Origin: Bacteroidota bacterium
Lineage (GTDB): Bacteria > Bacteroidota > Bacteroidia > Bacteroidales > DTGW01
DNA: 40,271 bases
Assembly: GCA_029572965.1 (NCBI GenBank)
Contig: JAKPQD010000242.1
Span: 1-40,271 of the forward strand
Direction of reading: 5' to 3'
Shown: positions 1 to 8,085 of the stretch, in pieces
Layout of the letters: every line of letters starts with the position of its first letter
Position numbering within the stretch: position 1 is the first letter of the stretch
Translations under genes and position numbers: made by a program
Notes under the pieces: generated by a model
The model's input: only the letters and a program-made list of their open reading frames with translations
Told to the model about the DNA's origin: nothing
Databases searched by the model: none

Positions 1-49
1 CCATACTATATGGTATTTTATATCATATCGAGTATGAGAACCGCTTTTA

Positions 50-57
50 TACGTTTG
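50..57 (+). promoter_or_regulatory. Putative -7 promoter element (TAnnTTTG)
   Basis: TACGTTTG matches the Bacteroidota sigma-A -7 consensus TAnnTTTG exactly. No TTTG is seen at the usual -33 distance. It lies about 85 bases before the first gene and would give a leader containing the hairpins at 91-123. The assignment is by consensus only. Confidence 0.4.
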
Positions 58-90
58 CATTTTTCTTTTTTGCTAAAGTAATAAAAAATG

Positions 91-123
91 CTTCGCCTAA
101 AGGCGAGGGATTTCACCCATCCC
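91..123. repeat. Two overlapping small hairpins in the leader of the first gene
   Basis: Bases 91-97 pair with 102-108 around a TAAA loop (TCGCC/GGCGA core). Bases 107-111 (GGGAT) pair with 119-123 (ATCCC). The two stems share bases 107-108, so they compete at the edge. There is no U-tract, so this is not an obvious intrinsic terminator. It resembles the short palindromic intergenic repeats common in Bacteroidota. A second copy is not seen in this window. Confidence 0.4.
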
Positions 124-142
124 AGAATTATAAATTAAAAAG

Positions 143-2395
143 ATGATAATCAACAACATGTTAGCTGCTGCGTTTTGTACCATTGCTGAGAAAAGAAAAT
201 TTATTTTTTTCAGGAAACAAATTCAAAGGTTTTTCTTTTTGACAGCCTGGTTTGTATTTGCTTCATCAATAATTAAAGCTCAAACAAACATTGAAGAATT
301 GGAAAATTTATGCAAACGCTTTGAAAATGAGAATAATTTGGTTGAGCTCAGTAAGGTACAAGTAAGAGTTGGCTATGCATACCAGGAAAAAGGCAATGAA
401 ACAAAGGCTGTTGAATGGTTTCAGAAAGCAATAAAAACCAACGAGGCACTTGGAAATAAAAATGGAATAAAAAACTTATATACCAATCTTGGACTTATTT
501 ATAATGAAAATAATGATTTTCAGAAAGCGGTAGAATTTTATAAAAAGTCACTTCAAATCAGCCAACAGCAAAACAAGCGTGGAGACATCCTGGTTGACCT
601 AATCAATATTGCTACCGCAGAGCAGGGACGAAAAAATTATGCCGAATCAAACAAAATGTTGGAAAAGGCGTTACCATTGGCCCAAGAGCTTAACGAGATA
701 CCATCATTGAGAAATATTTACAGCACCTTATCTGAAAACTATGATAAACTCGGCCAATCAGATAAAGCTAAGGAATATTTTGAGCTGGCAGCTTCTATTA
801 AAAGCCATTTGCAAAAAGAAGAGTTGAAAAAGTTTGAAAGCCGTACCAGACAAGCTGAAGCAGAAATCAATATTAAAGAACAGGAAATAGAAAGCAGTAA
901 AGAACAAATAAAACGCATTAGCAGCGAAAAAGAGCTTACCCAGCAATTGCTCCAAAAAGAAAAAGAGCTAAACGAATTGAAGGAAAAAGATTTTCAAGAA
1001 AAAGAAAAACTCCAAAAAGCTAAACAACGAAATGCTAACATCAGGCTTACTTTGCTGGGGTTTATATTGCTTTTGGTTTCTGTTTTTCTTTTGATTATTT
1101 TCAGGCAATTGAGAGAGAAGAAAAAGGCCAACCTGATGTTGGAGCAAAGTTTTAAGCAAATAGCCGAACAAAAAATTGAAATAGAAAAACAAAACAAACT
1201 CGTTTTGCAACAAAAGAAAAAGCTTACAGACAGCATTTCGTATGCACAACGCATACAACAAGCGGTACTCCCGCCTGTTGCAGCTTTTGAAAAAGTATTG
1301 CCCGAACATTTCATATTATTCAAACCACGCGACATAGTGAGCGGCGATTTTTATTGGGTTTCGGCCAAAGAGGGCGTAGTGATTATTGCAGCTGCAGATT
1401 GTACAGGGCATGGGGTACCCGGAGCTTTTATGAGCATGCTTGGCGTAGCATTTTTAAATGATATAGTAAACCGAATTACTTTCAACAAGCATATTTTGGC
1501 CCTTCATGCTAATGAAATACTTAACCAGCTTAGAGAAAATGTAATAACCTCGTTACATCAAACCGGCCGGCCAGATGAAGCAAAAGATGGGATGGACATA
1601 GCCCTTTGTATTGTTGATTTAGAGCATAAGCAGATGCAATTTGCCGGGGCACACAATCCGGCATATATCATTCGTAAGGGAGAACTTATAGTTATAGAAG
1701 CAGACCACATGCCTATCGGGATTTACAAAACATCTTCGCAGCCTTTTACCAATCACGAGGTGAACTTAGAACAGGGTGACCAGGTGTACATTTTTTCGGA
1801 CGGATATTACGACCAGATTGGTGGCCCTAAGAATATGAAAATGATGAGCGCCAACTTTCGTAAATTTTTGATGCAAATCCATCAAAGATCAATGAAAGAA
1901 CAGAAAATACTGCTTGAAGATTACTTTAACCAATGGAAGGGAGACTTTGAACAAGTTGACGATGTATTGGTGATAGGCTTTAGGTTTGACCATCACATTA
2001 TTAACACTGCATTGAACAGGGAATACGCGTGGGACGACTTGAACATACTCATAGCAGAAGATATTGATATCAATTATTTCCTTTTGTTTGAAGCTTTAAA
2101 ACCAACTAAAGCAAATATATCACGTGCAAAAAATGGGGTTGAAGCAGTTGAATATTGCAAAAACAATAAAGTTGATGTAATATTGATGGATATCCGCATG
2201 CCCGAAATGAATGGCATTGAAGCGGCAAAACTAATCAGGGAATTTAACCCTAAAGTGCCTATCATTGCCCAAACAGCCAATGGTGAAGAAAATGACCTTG
2301 AAAACATTAAAGAAGCCGGGTGTAACGACTACATAACAAAACCCATCAACCTGAAGAATTTTTTAGCTACAATTAAGAAACATTTAAACAAATAA
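143..2395 (+). CDS. TPR / PP2C (SpoIIE-type) phosphatase / receiver-domain signalling protein
   Basis: A multidomain sensor-effector of 750 residues. The N-terminus is hydrophobic (about 28-46), probably a signal or anchor, followed by TPR-like helices (about 50-215). A long charged coiled coil (about 215-295) leads to a transmembrane segment (about 300-322), a second coiled coil, a PP2C/SpoIIE phosphatase domain (about 365-620) and a C-terminal receiver domain (about 632-750). Metal-binding acidic residues are visible at D402 (SGDFYW) and D419 (DCTGHGVPGAFM), with SDGYYD and DDV motifs later. The receiver has an acidic ED pair and the phospho-acceptor D683 in MDIRMPEMNG. The layout suggests a periplasmic TPR sensor controlling a cytoplasmic Ser/Thr phosphatase, further tuned by receiver phosphorylation. 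It sits one base upstream of a SiaC-like gene, the likely substrate. An internal ATG at residue 6 is an alternative start. Confidence 0.9.
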   Translation: MIINNMLAAAFCTIAEKRKFIFFRKQIQRFFFLTAWFVFASSIIKAQTNIEELENLCKRFENENNLVELSKVQVRVGYAYQEKGNETKAVEWFQKAIKTNEALGNKNGIKNLYTNLGLIYNENNDFQKAVEFYKKSLQISQQQNKRGDILVDLINIATAEQGRKNYAESNKMLEKALPLAQELNEIPSLRNIYSTLSENYDKLGQSDKAKEYFELAASIKSHLQKEELKKFESRTRQAEAEINIKEQEIESSKEQIKRISSEKELTQQLLQKEKELNELKEKDFQEKEKLQKAKQRNANIRLTLLGFILLLVSVFLLIIFRQLREKKKANLMLEQSFKQIAEQKIEIEKQNKLVLQQKKKLTDSISYAQRIQQAVLPPVAAFEKVLPEHFILFKPRDIVSGDFYWVSAKEGVVIIAAADCTGHGVPGAFMSMLGVAFLNDIVNRITFNKHILALHANEILNQLRENVITSLHQTGRPDEAKDGMDIALCIVDLEHKQMQFAGAHNPAYIIRKGELIVIEADHMPIGIYKTSSQPFTNHEVNLEQGDQVYIFSDGYYDQIGGPKNMKMMSANFRKFLMQIHQRSMKEQKILLEDYFNQWKGDFEQVDDVLVIGFRFDHHIINTALNREYAWDDLNILIAEDIDINYFLLFEALKPTKANISRAKNGVEAVEYCKNNKVDVILMDIRMPEMNGIEAAKLIREFNPKVPIIAQTANGEENDLENIKEAGCNDYITKPINLKNFLATIKKHLNK

Positions 2396-2396
2396 T

Positions 2397-2780
2397 ATGA
2401 AATCGTTAATAATTGAAGGGACTAAGAATACGCCCGAAATCAATTTTGATGTAAAAACTGGCAAATTTTCCATCATTGGCAATTCAATCCCCGAAGACGT
2501 GCTTAGTTTCTATACGCCAATATTCAGGTGGCTTGAAGACTATATTGCCAATCCTTGCCCTATAACAGAGCTCTCGATAAAATTGAGCTATTTTAACTCT
2601 GCTTCTTCAAAAACCTTACTTGACATCCTCAACATGCTTGAGGCTGTCAATGACACCTCTGCCAAAGTATTTGTAAAATGGCATTACCACGATTTAGATG
2701 AAGATATGTTGCAAACAGGTAAAGAATTTGAGAGCATGTTAAGTATCCCTTTTGAATTTATTGCGTATTATCAAGATTAA
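2397..2780 (+). CDS. SiaC-family regulatory phosphoprotein (DUF1987)
   Basis: A 127-residue protein with the SiaC/DUF1987 pattern: an N-terminal strand pair with the TPEINFD and GNSIPED motifs, then KLSYFNSASSKTLLDIL. In Pseudomonas aeruginosa, SiaC is phosphorylated on a threonine by SiaB and dephosphorylated by the PP2C phosphatase SiaA; unphosphorylated SiaC activates the diguanylate cyclase SiaD. The residue at the corresponding place after the conserved Asn (N67) appears to be Ser68 here. Translation starts one base after the stop of the PP2C-receiver protein, so the phosphatase and its likely substrate are co-expressed. No SiaB-type kinase or GGDEF protein lies in the window. The family call is firm. 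The downstream partner is unknown. Confidence 0.88.
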   Translation: MKSLIIEGTKNTPEINFDVKTGKFSIIGNSIPEDVLSFYTPIFRWLEDYIANPCPITELSIKLSYFNSASSKTLLDILNMLEAVNDTSAKVFVKWHYHDLDEDMLQTGKEFESMLSIPFEFIAYYQD

Positions 2781-2793
2781 TAAAAGATTTATT

Positions 2794-4503
2794 ATGTTAA
2801 AAAAATTTCTTTTTCTTTGGATAGTTTGTCTGGTTCACACAAGTCTGTTTTCGCAAGAGCTTCCTTTGATTGAGAAGCGAATGTACACAGCTCCGGATGG
2901 CAAGCTGTACATACAAAAATCGTTGCCGGTATATCTTATGCTCAACACCAATGCCGACAATAAAGGGGCTGTATTGCTAAAAAGTGAACGTACTGCAGCT
3001 TATACCAACCCAATGTATTTCGACACAGAAGGTTTAAACACTATTCGTAGCCCTTTTTGCGTTGACCAAAAAACAAAAGAGGTTCGAAAGCAAGATATAA
3101 TTTTTGAAGTTTATGCAGACAGCAAGGCCCCTGTAACAAAAATTTCTTTTAACACCGGAAAAACCTTCAAAAAAGACAATAAGCTTTTTGTCAAAAGGCC
3201 TTCACAAATTTCGTTAACAGCAAACGATGAATTAAGTGGAGTGGATAAAATTATGTATTCATTGGATGGTGAAGAGTTTAGGCCTTATGTTTCAACCCTT
3301 GAAATATCTGCCGAAGGTGAACACACACTAAAATATTTTGCGTACGACTTTGTTGGCAATGCAGAGGCTTTACATACGCTTGTTTTGGTTGTTGACAATA
3401 CAAAACCTAAGACAAGCTATGAATTTAAAGGAGATAATTTTGACAATATCCTTGCCGGCAATGCAAGTATAGTCCTCAAATCTGAAGAAACTGGCAGTGG
3501 TTTGGCCGGGATTTACATCCGCCTTGATAATGGCCCTGTACAAAAGTATTCTTCTGCAATAAAGGCTGCTACGATAGAACAGGGAGAGCATACGTTGTAT
3601 TACTTGGCATCTGACAATCTTGACAATGCAGAGACTGAAAACACCCTTGATTTCTATGTTGACAAAACACCTCCCACTATCATGCAGGAGATTATTGGAA
3701 AAACCTACATGATAAACGGAAGAGAGTTTTCTTCAGGGCGTTCGCAGTTGAAAATTACCGGACTTGACAATAAAGCCGGGATAAAAGAGATATACTATTC
3801 TATCAATAACAGCGAATATAAGAAATATGAGAAGCCTGTATTGCTTAGTTCAATAAGCGGAGGACTTGTAATAAAAGCTTATGCCCTGGACAACGTAAAT
3901 AACCGTACCGAAATCAGGGATGAAGCCCAATCAGCCCAGTTGCCTTATATTGACCTTACCGGGCCTTCAATGAAATATTCATTTTCAGGGCCACTATTTA
4001 AGTATGCCGACACTATTTATGTGAATAAAAATACCAAAATACATCTGAAAGGGGTTGATGAAGAAGCCGGACTTAGTCAAATTCAATACAATATAGATAA
4101 TTTGGGCATGACTAACTACCAAGAGCCTTTTAGTATTGACAAAGAAGGGATACACACTATTCAGTATTCTGGCACAGACAACGTTGACAACACCACCATG
4201 GGCTATTTTACTGTAGTAGTTGACAATACAGGCCCGGAGATTTTCCCTCGCTTTAGCTCATTACCCATAAAATCAGACAACACACAAAAACCCATTTATC
4301 CATCATTTGCAGCCCTATTTGTTGCAGCTACAGACCAAACTACCGGTTACGAAAAAATGACTTATTCGCTCAATGGAAGCAAAGAAATACCTTTTACAGG
4401 TTTTTTAAACGCCTTTAACAAAAACAACCAATTGACTATCAAAGCTTTTGACAAACTTGGCAATATAACTGTACTCTCAATGCAGTTTTCGGTTGTACAT
4501 TAA
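2794..4503 (+). CDS. Exported protein with about five tandem Ig-like (OmpL47-type) modules
   Basis: A 569-residue protein with a clear signal peptide (hydrophobic core about 5-19, likely cleavage before QELP). The body is built from about five modules of 85-98 residues. They begin near residues 108, 203, 289, 387 and 476, and each has a start like VDNTxP, a central SGVDKIMYSLD-like strand and a GEHTLKYFAYDxVGN-like strand. This matches Ig-like/OmpL47 beta-sandwich repeats found in surface and periplasmic proteins. No enzyme motif or recognisable type IX sorting domain is seen. The frame is open upstream to a TTG at 2752, but the ATG at 2794 starts the signal peptide and avoids overlap, giving a 13-base gap after the SiaC-like gene. 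It is probably the third gene of that operon. Its function is unknown. Confidence 0.85.
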   Translation: MLKKFLFLWIVCLVHTSLFSQELPLIEKRMYTAPDGKLYIQKSLPVYLMLNTNADNKGAVLLKSERTAAYTNPMYFDTEGLNTIRSPFCVDQKTKEVRKQDIIFEVYADSKAPVTKISFNTGKTFKKDNKLFVKRPSQISLTANDELSGVDKIMYSLDGEEFRPYVSTLEISAEGEHTLKYFAYDFVGNAEALHTLVLVVDNTKPKTSYEFKGDNFDNILAGNASIVLKSEETGSGLAGIYIRLDNGPVQKYSSAIKAATIEQGEHTLYYLASDNLDNAETENTLDFYVDKTPPTIMQEIIGKTYMINGREFSSGRSQLKITGLDNKAGIKEIYYSINNSEYKKYEKPVLLSSISGGLVIKAYALDNVNNRTEIRDEAQSAQLPYIDLTGPSMKYSFSGPLFKYADTIYVNKNTKIHLKGVDEEAGLSQIQYNIDNLGMTNYQEPFSIDKEGIHTIQYSGTDNVDNTTMGYFTVVVDNTGPEIFPRFSSLPIKSDNTQKPIYPSFAALFVAATDQTTGYEKMTYSLNGSKEIPFTGFLNAFNKNNQLTIKAFDKLGNITVLSMQFSVVH

Positions 4504-4527
4504 GATTATCGCCCGATAAATCTTCAT

Positions 4528-5832
4528 CTACTTTTGCCTTATAAATATTTGAATTGGGACCCCGCTAAAATTAAAATTTTCACGCAATTTATTCTCAAGA
4601 TACCTCTTGTATGGGTCGCGGATGTATTGGGGTAAATTGGCAAAAAATACAAATGACGGAACAGGGGTTGGCAATTGTGTAACGTATTTAATCTTAACCA
4701 ATTTTCCTTTAACAGCAGGCGGCCCATAAGCATCTATCGCTGCAAGCATAACCTCATTGAGCTTTGAAGTTGAAATACGTTGTGTCCTGTTTTGATAAAC
4801 CTCAATAGCTGTTTCTAATATTTTGTGAATACGTTGCTTGGTAACAGCTGACGCAAAAACAATGGGGACATCTGTAAATGGGGCAATACGGTTATAGATA
4901 ACCTGCTTGTACTGCTCAGTAGTGTGATTGTCTTTTTCTACCAAATCCCATTTGTTGACCACAATAACCAAACCTTTTTTATTGCGCTGACATAGTTGGA
5001 AAATGCTCATATCTTGAGCTTCAATGCCAATAGTTGCATCAATAAGCAAAAGACACACGTCTGCTTGTTCAATAGCCCTTACGGAGCGCATTACAGAATA
5101 AAACTCAATATCTTCTTTTACTTTGTTTTTCTTACGGAGGCCGGCAGTATCAACAATATAAAAGTCGTGATTAAACTTATTGTACCTTACAAATATTGAA
5201 TCACGTGTAGTACCAGCGATAGGGGTTACTATGCTTCTATCTTGTCCTATTAACGCATTAATAAGTGATGATTTACCAACGTTTGGTTTTCCAACGATAG
5301 TAAATTTGGGCAAGTCAATAGCTTCATCCTTAGTTTCTTTAGTAAATGAACCAACAATGGCATCAAGCAAGTCGCCTGTTCCACTGCCAGACATAGCTGA
5401 AATACAATAAATATCACCTAACCCGAGAGAATAAAACTCATACGACTGGCTAACCAGTCCGTAATTATCAACTTTATTAGCGGTAAGAAACACCTTTTTA
5501 CCAGACCTTCTAAGAATAGCAGCTACAGCTTTGTCAAGGTCTGAAACCCCGGTAATAACATCAACCATAAAAAGGATAACGTCTGCTTCTTCAATGGCCA
5601 GCTCTACTTGTTTATTTATCTCTTCTTCAAAAATATCGTCAGAGTCATTGACGTATCCGCCAGTATCAATAACAGAAAACTCAACGCCGTTCCATTCAGC
5701 TTTCCCGTAATGGCGATCGCGTGTAGTACCTGCTGTTTCGTCAACAATAGCCTGCCGACTTTCGGTAAGCCTGTTAAACAATGTCGATTTGCCAGTATTT
5801 GGGCGGCCTACAATGGCTACAATATTGCTCAT
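4528..5832 (-). CDS. der: Ribosome-assembly GTPase Der (EngA)
   Basis: A double-GTPase of 434 residues, the usual length. The first G domain has GRPNTGKST near residues 9-17, DTGG (G3) and NKVD (G4). The second has GKPNVGKSS near 181-189, DTAG and NKWD. A C-terminal KH-like domain ends in [11 protein letters not shown]. Der acts in maturation of the 50S subunit. The gene lies downstream of era on the same strand with a 44-base gap that holds its own -7-like element. It converges on the exported repeat protein with 24 bases between the two stop codons. Confidence 0.98.
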   Translation of the reverse strand: MSNIVAIVGRPNTGKSTLFNRLTESRQAIVDETAGTTRDRHYGKAEWNGVEFSVIDTGGYVNDSDDIFEEEINKQVELAIEEADVILFMVDVITGVSDLDKAVAAILRRSGKKVFLTANKVDNYGLVSQSYEFYSLGLGDIYCISAMSGSGTGDLLDAIVGSFTKETKDEAIDLPKFTIVGKPNVGKSSLINALIGQDRSIVTPIAGTTRDSIFVRYNKFNHDFYIVDTAGLRKKNKVKEDIEFYSVMRSVRAIEQADVCLLLIDATIGIEAQDMSIFQLCQRNKKGLVIVVNKWDLVEKDNHTTEQYKQVIYNRIAPFTDVPIVFASAVTKQRIHKILETAIEVYQNRTQRISTSKLNEVMLAAIDAYGPPAVKGKLVKIKYVTQLPTPVPSFVFFANLPQYIRDPYKRYLENKLRENFNFSGVPIQIFIRQK

Positions 5833-5857
5833 ATTACGATGTTTTAAAAAAGGGCTG

Positions 5858-5865
5858 CAAAGATA
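5858..5865 (-). promoter_or_regulatory. Putative -7 element for der
   Basis: On the minus strand this reads TATCTTTG, an exact TAnnTTTG match, 25 bases before the der start. A TTTG lies 22 bases further upstream (5888-5891, inside the end of era), slightly longer than the ideal spacer. It would allow der to be transcribed independently of era. Confidence 0.5.
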
Positions 5866-5876
5866 CTCGAATTATT

Positions 5877-6749
5877 TTACTGATAACCAAAACTTTTCAA
5901 TATGCTGTCATCGCTACGCCAATCCTTTTTTACCTTGACAAATATTTCCAAAAAAACTTTTTTACCAATAAGTTTTTCAATCTGAATTCTCGACTGTACG
6001 CCTACACGTTTAAGCGACTCTCCTTTTGCTCCGATAATAATACCTTTTTGCGAATCACGCTCAACATAAATAACAGCAGCAATGCGGTCGCAGTCTTTAG
6101 CTTCTTTATACGACTCAATGGCAACCTCAACCGAATAAGGTATTTCTTTAGAATAGTTTTTCAGTATCTGCTCACGGATAATTTCCGAAACAAAAAAGCG
6201 CAGGTTGCGGTCTGATAAGTCTTCTTTGGAATAATAAGGCGGATTTTCCGGCAACAGCTCAAGCAGTCTTTTAAAAAGACCATCAATATTATGTTTGTGA
6301 AGCGCTGATATGACAAAAATTTCGGCTTTAGGCAAAAGTTTTTGCCATTCGGCCAGCAAAACCAATGTTTTTGATTGATCTGAAATGTCAATTTTATTTA
6401 TAGCCACTATTAACGGCACAGAAATTTTGTTGAGTTTTTCAATCAATTCATGATTGTCAAACTTTTCTTCAACATCAGTAAGGTAAAGCATTATATCGGC
6501 ATCATAAAACGAAGACTCAACAAAATTCATCATTTTTTCCTGTAGCTTGTATTTAGGCTTTATGATGCCGGGGGTATCCGAAAAAACCACCTGATAATCT
6601 TCACCATTGGCAATACCCATGATACGGTGCCTTGTTGTTTGAGCTTTCGGAGTAGTAATTGAAAGCCTCTCACCAATCATGGCATTCATTAGTGTTGATT
6701 TTCCCACATTAGGTTTACCAATAATATTTACAAAACCAGCTTTGTGCAT
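5877..6749 (-). CDS. era: GTPase Era, 16S rRNA-binding
   Basis: 290 residues, normal for Era. The G domain carries GKPNVGKST (residues 11-19), the T-rich switch I (TTPKAQTTRH), DTPG (G3) and NKID (G4). A C-terminal KH domain contains GAKGESLKRVG, the GxxG RNA-binding loop. Era binds the 3' end of 16S rRNA and helps assemble the 30S subunit. It is transcribed on the minus strand ahead of der and is divergent from the HU-SPOR gene. Confidence 0.98.
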   Translation of the reverse strand: MHKAGFVNIIGKPNVGKSTLMNAMIGERLSITTPKAQTTRHRIMGIANGEDYQVVFSDTPGIIKPKYKLQEKMMNFVESSFYDADIMLYLTDVEEKFDNHELIEKLNKISVPLIVAINKIDISDQSKTLVLLAEWQKLLPKAEIFVISALHKHNIDGLFKRLLELLPENPPYYSKEDLSDRNLRFFVSEIIREQILKNYSKEIPYSVEVAIESYKEAKDCDRIAAVIYVERDSQKGIIIGAKGESLKRVGVQSRIQIEKLIGKKVFLEIFVKVKKDWRSDDSILKSFGYQ

Positions 6750-6757
6750 TTTTTATG

Positions 6758-6765
6758 CAAAGGTA
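6758..6765 (-). promoter_or_regulatory. Putative -7 element for era
   Basis: The minus strand reads TACCTTTG, an exact TAnnTTTG match, with only eight bases between it and the era ATG. Transcription would start at or just before the start codon, giving a leaderless or nearly leaderless message. Confidence 0.55.
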
Positions 6766-6770
6766 GGAAA

Positions 6771-6795
6771 TTAATGGTTAATGGTTAATGGTTAA
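6771..6795. repeat. Heptanucleotide tandem repeat (TTAATGG)x3 plus TTAA
   Basis: Three perfect copies of TTAATGG (6771-6777, 6778-6784, 6785-6791) followed by a partial TTAA. It lies between the divergent era and HU-SPOR genes. The 7-bp period is shared with the repeats at 15074-15094 and 15289-15304. Confidence 0.85.
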
Positions 6796-6941
6796 AACTA
6801 ATTACCAATGACCAAATTATAAAACAATATCGTTTTGTCAAGTAAAAAGCTATGATGCATAAAAAATCGCATGTTTATTTCCAAATCAGTTCTGACATCA
6901 GAAGCTACGCATTGTTTTTTTAATTCATATTTGACATTTGA

Positions 6942-6949
6942 TATTTTTG
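6942..6949 (+). promoter_or_regulatory. Putative -7 element for the HU-SPOR gene
   Basis: TATTTTTG matches TAnnTTTG exactly. Transcription would begin at about 6953-6957. That rules out the TTG at 6938 as a start, leaves the ATG at 6959 nearly leaderless, and favours the ATG at 6986. No convincing -33 TTTG was found. Confidence 0.5.
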
Positions 6950-6985
6950 CCAAAAAACATGTATGTTTGTTCAAAAATCAGCAAC

Positions 6986-8026
6986 ATGGTTATTGATGAA
7001 ATATTGGTTTTAATGCTCGAAAAACAGGGAAGAGTTTCAATCCCTAACATTGGGAAAATTGAAATTACCTACTCTGCAGCAAACATAGACGAAACAGGCA
7101 ACAAAATCAAACCACCTTCTTCAAACTTTCATTTCGAGAATGTTAAAGCTGATTTTTTGAAAGACGAATTTATAAAAAGCATAAAACAAATACAACCTTC
7201 ATTAAGCCAGCCTGATATTGACTTTCACATTAAAGAATGTATTACTATTGCAGACAATGCGATACTCGGCAAAGGATACTTTTTTAAAAACATTGGAAAA
7301 ATAAGCTACGAAAGTGGCAATTTCATCTTTGTCCCTGACAAAGACAGCTTTTTATTGCAGGATTTTTATGGGCTTGAAGATGTAAAGGTACCCGAATCTT
7401 TCAAATCAGAACCAAAAACAACTGAAGCCCCTTCAGTTTCGAATAAAGAAACGGTTACGCCTAAGGTTGTCAACCTGCCCCCTCCTGTACCTCATCAAAC
7501 TAAAAAACCGCAAGCACAAAAAACAGGAATACCTAAATATGTAAAAATAGCTATTGCCATTTCGGCTATTTTTATAGTTGTTAGCATCACTTACACTTAT
7601 TGGGGCAAGATTAGTTCAAAAAAAGGGCTGTTTGGCTTTTTCAACACCACATCTGACAAGAAGCAGGAAAAAGAAAAAACCTATGCTTATACCGATACCC
7701 TTGAAAATAAAATTGACGCAGAAGCGCTAAAACGAAAAGCCTTAGATTACTCGGAAGACACAATACAAAAAAGCCCTATAGCCCCAAATGCCCGTATGAC
7801 GTACTACATAATTGCCGGGAGCTTCAAAACCAGCAATAATGCCGAAAAGCTTGTAACAGACCTTATAAAAAAAGGATTTGAACCAAAAATTATTTCGTTG
7901 GGAGATACACTTTTCCGCGTTTCTTTAAAAAAATTCAAAGTGCGAACTGACGCTATTGACGAATATGTTATGATTTCAAAAACCCATCCAGATTTGAAAA
8001 TATGGGTTTATAGCCGAATCGAATAA
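6986..8026 (+). CDS. CCDC81-type HU-fold / SPOR domain membrane protein
   Basis: 346 residues with the layout of the Bacteroidota HU-CCDC81/SPOR family. There are two N-terminal HU-like domains (about 1-130; motif VSIPNIGKIEI), a proline-rich linker with PPPVPH, and one transmembrane helix (about 186-206). A periplasmic linker leads to a SPOR domain (about 271-346; YYIIAGSFKTSNNAEKL). SPOR domains bind denuded glycan strands at the division septum. The role of the HU-like part in a membrane protein is unsettled. The frame extends upstream to a TTG at 6938 and an ATG at 6959. I chose 6986 because it matches the usual family start and lies sensibly downstream of the promoter motif. It faces era divergently. 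Confidence 0.85.
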   Translation: MVIDEILVLMLEKQGRVSIPNIGKIEITYSAANIDETGNKIKPPSSNFHFENVKADFLKDEFIKSIKQIQPSLSQPDIDFHIKECITIADNAILGKGYFFKNIGKISYESGNFIFVPDKDSFLLQDFYGLEDVKVPESFKSEPKTTEAPSVSNKETVTPKVVNLPPPVPHQTKKPQAQKTGIPKYVKIAIAISAIFIVVSITYTYWGKISSKKGLFGFFNTTSDKKQEKEKTYAYTDTLENKIDAEALKRKALDYSEDTIQKSPIAPNARMTYYIIAGSFKTSNNAEKLVTDLIKKGFEPKIISLGDTLFRVSLKKFKVRTDAIDEYVMISKTHPDLKIWVYSRIE

Positions 8027-8043
8027 AATCAACTGGTTAAGAT

Positions 8044-8073
8044 TTTGCCAGTGACATAAAATATCTAACTTTG
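8044..8073 (+). promoter_or_regulatory. Bacteroidota-type promoter for hldD (-33 TTTG, -7 TAACTTTG)
   Basis: TTTG at 8044-8047, an 18-base spacer and TAACTTTG at 8066-8073 fit the -33/-7 consensus well. The ATG at 8086 lies 12 bases after the -7 box, so the leader would be only a few bases long. The TTG at 8071 falls inside the promoter and cannot be the start. Confidence 0.65.
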
Positions 8074-8085
8074 CAAAAAAAACTT

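Noticed and set aside
968-1335. Long antisense frames opposite the PP2C protein and many similar frames elsewhere
   Set aside because: They are shadows of well-supported genes on the other strand, with Phe/Leu/Cys-rich composition and no recognisable motif.
2752-2793. TTG start extending the exported repeat protein upstream
   Set aside because: It overlaps the SiaC-like gene and places extra residues before a perfect signal peptide that begins at the ATG at 2794.
4506-4519. Small hairpin TTATC-GCCC-GATAA between the converging exported-protein and der genes
   Set aside because: Only a 5-bp stem with no T-run; too weak to call a terminator.
6771-6795. CRISPR-like repeats
   Set aside because: The units are 7 bp, contiguous and without spacers; no CRISPR array or cas gene is in the window.
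6938-6985. TTG (6938) or ATG (6959) start for the HU-SPOR protein
   Set aside because: The TTG lies upstream of the predicted transcription start. The ATG at 6959 remains possible as a nearly leaderless start, but the family normally begins near the residue encoded at 6986.
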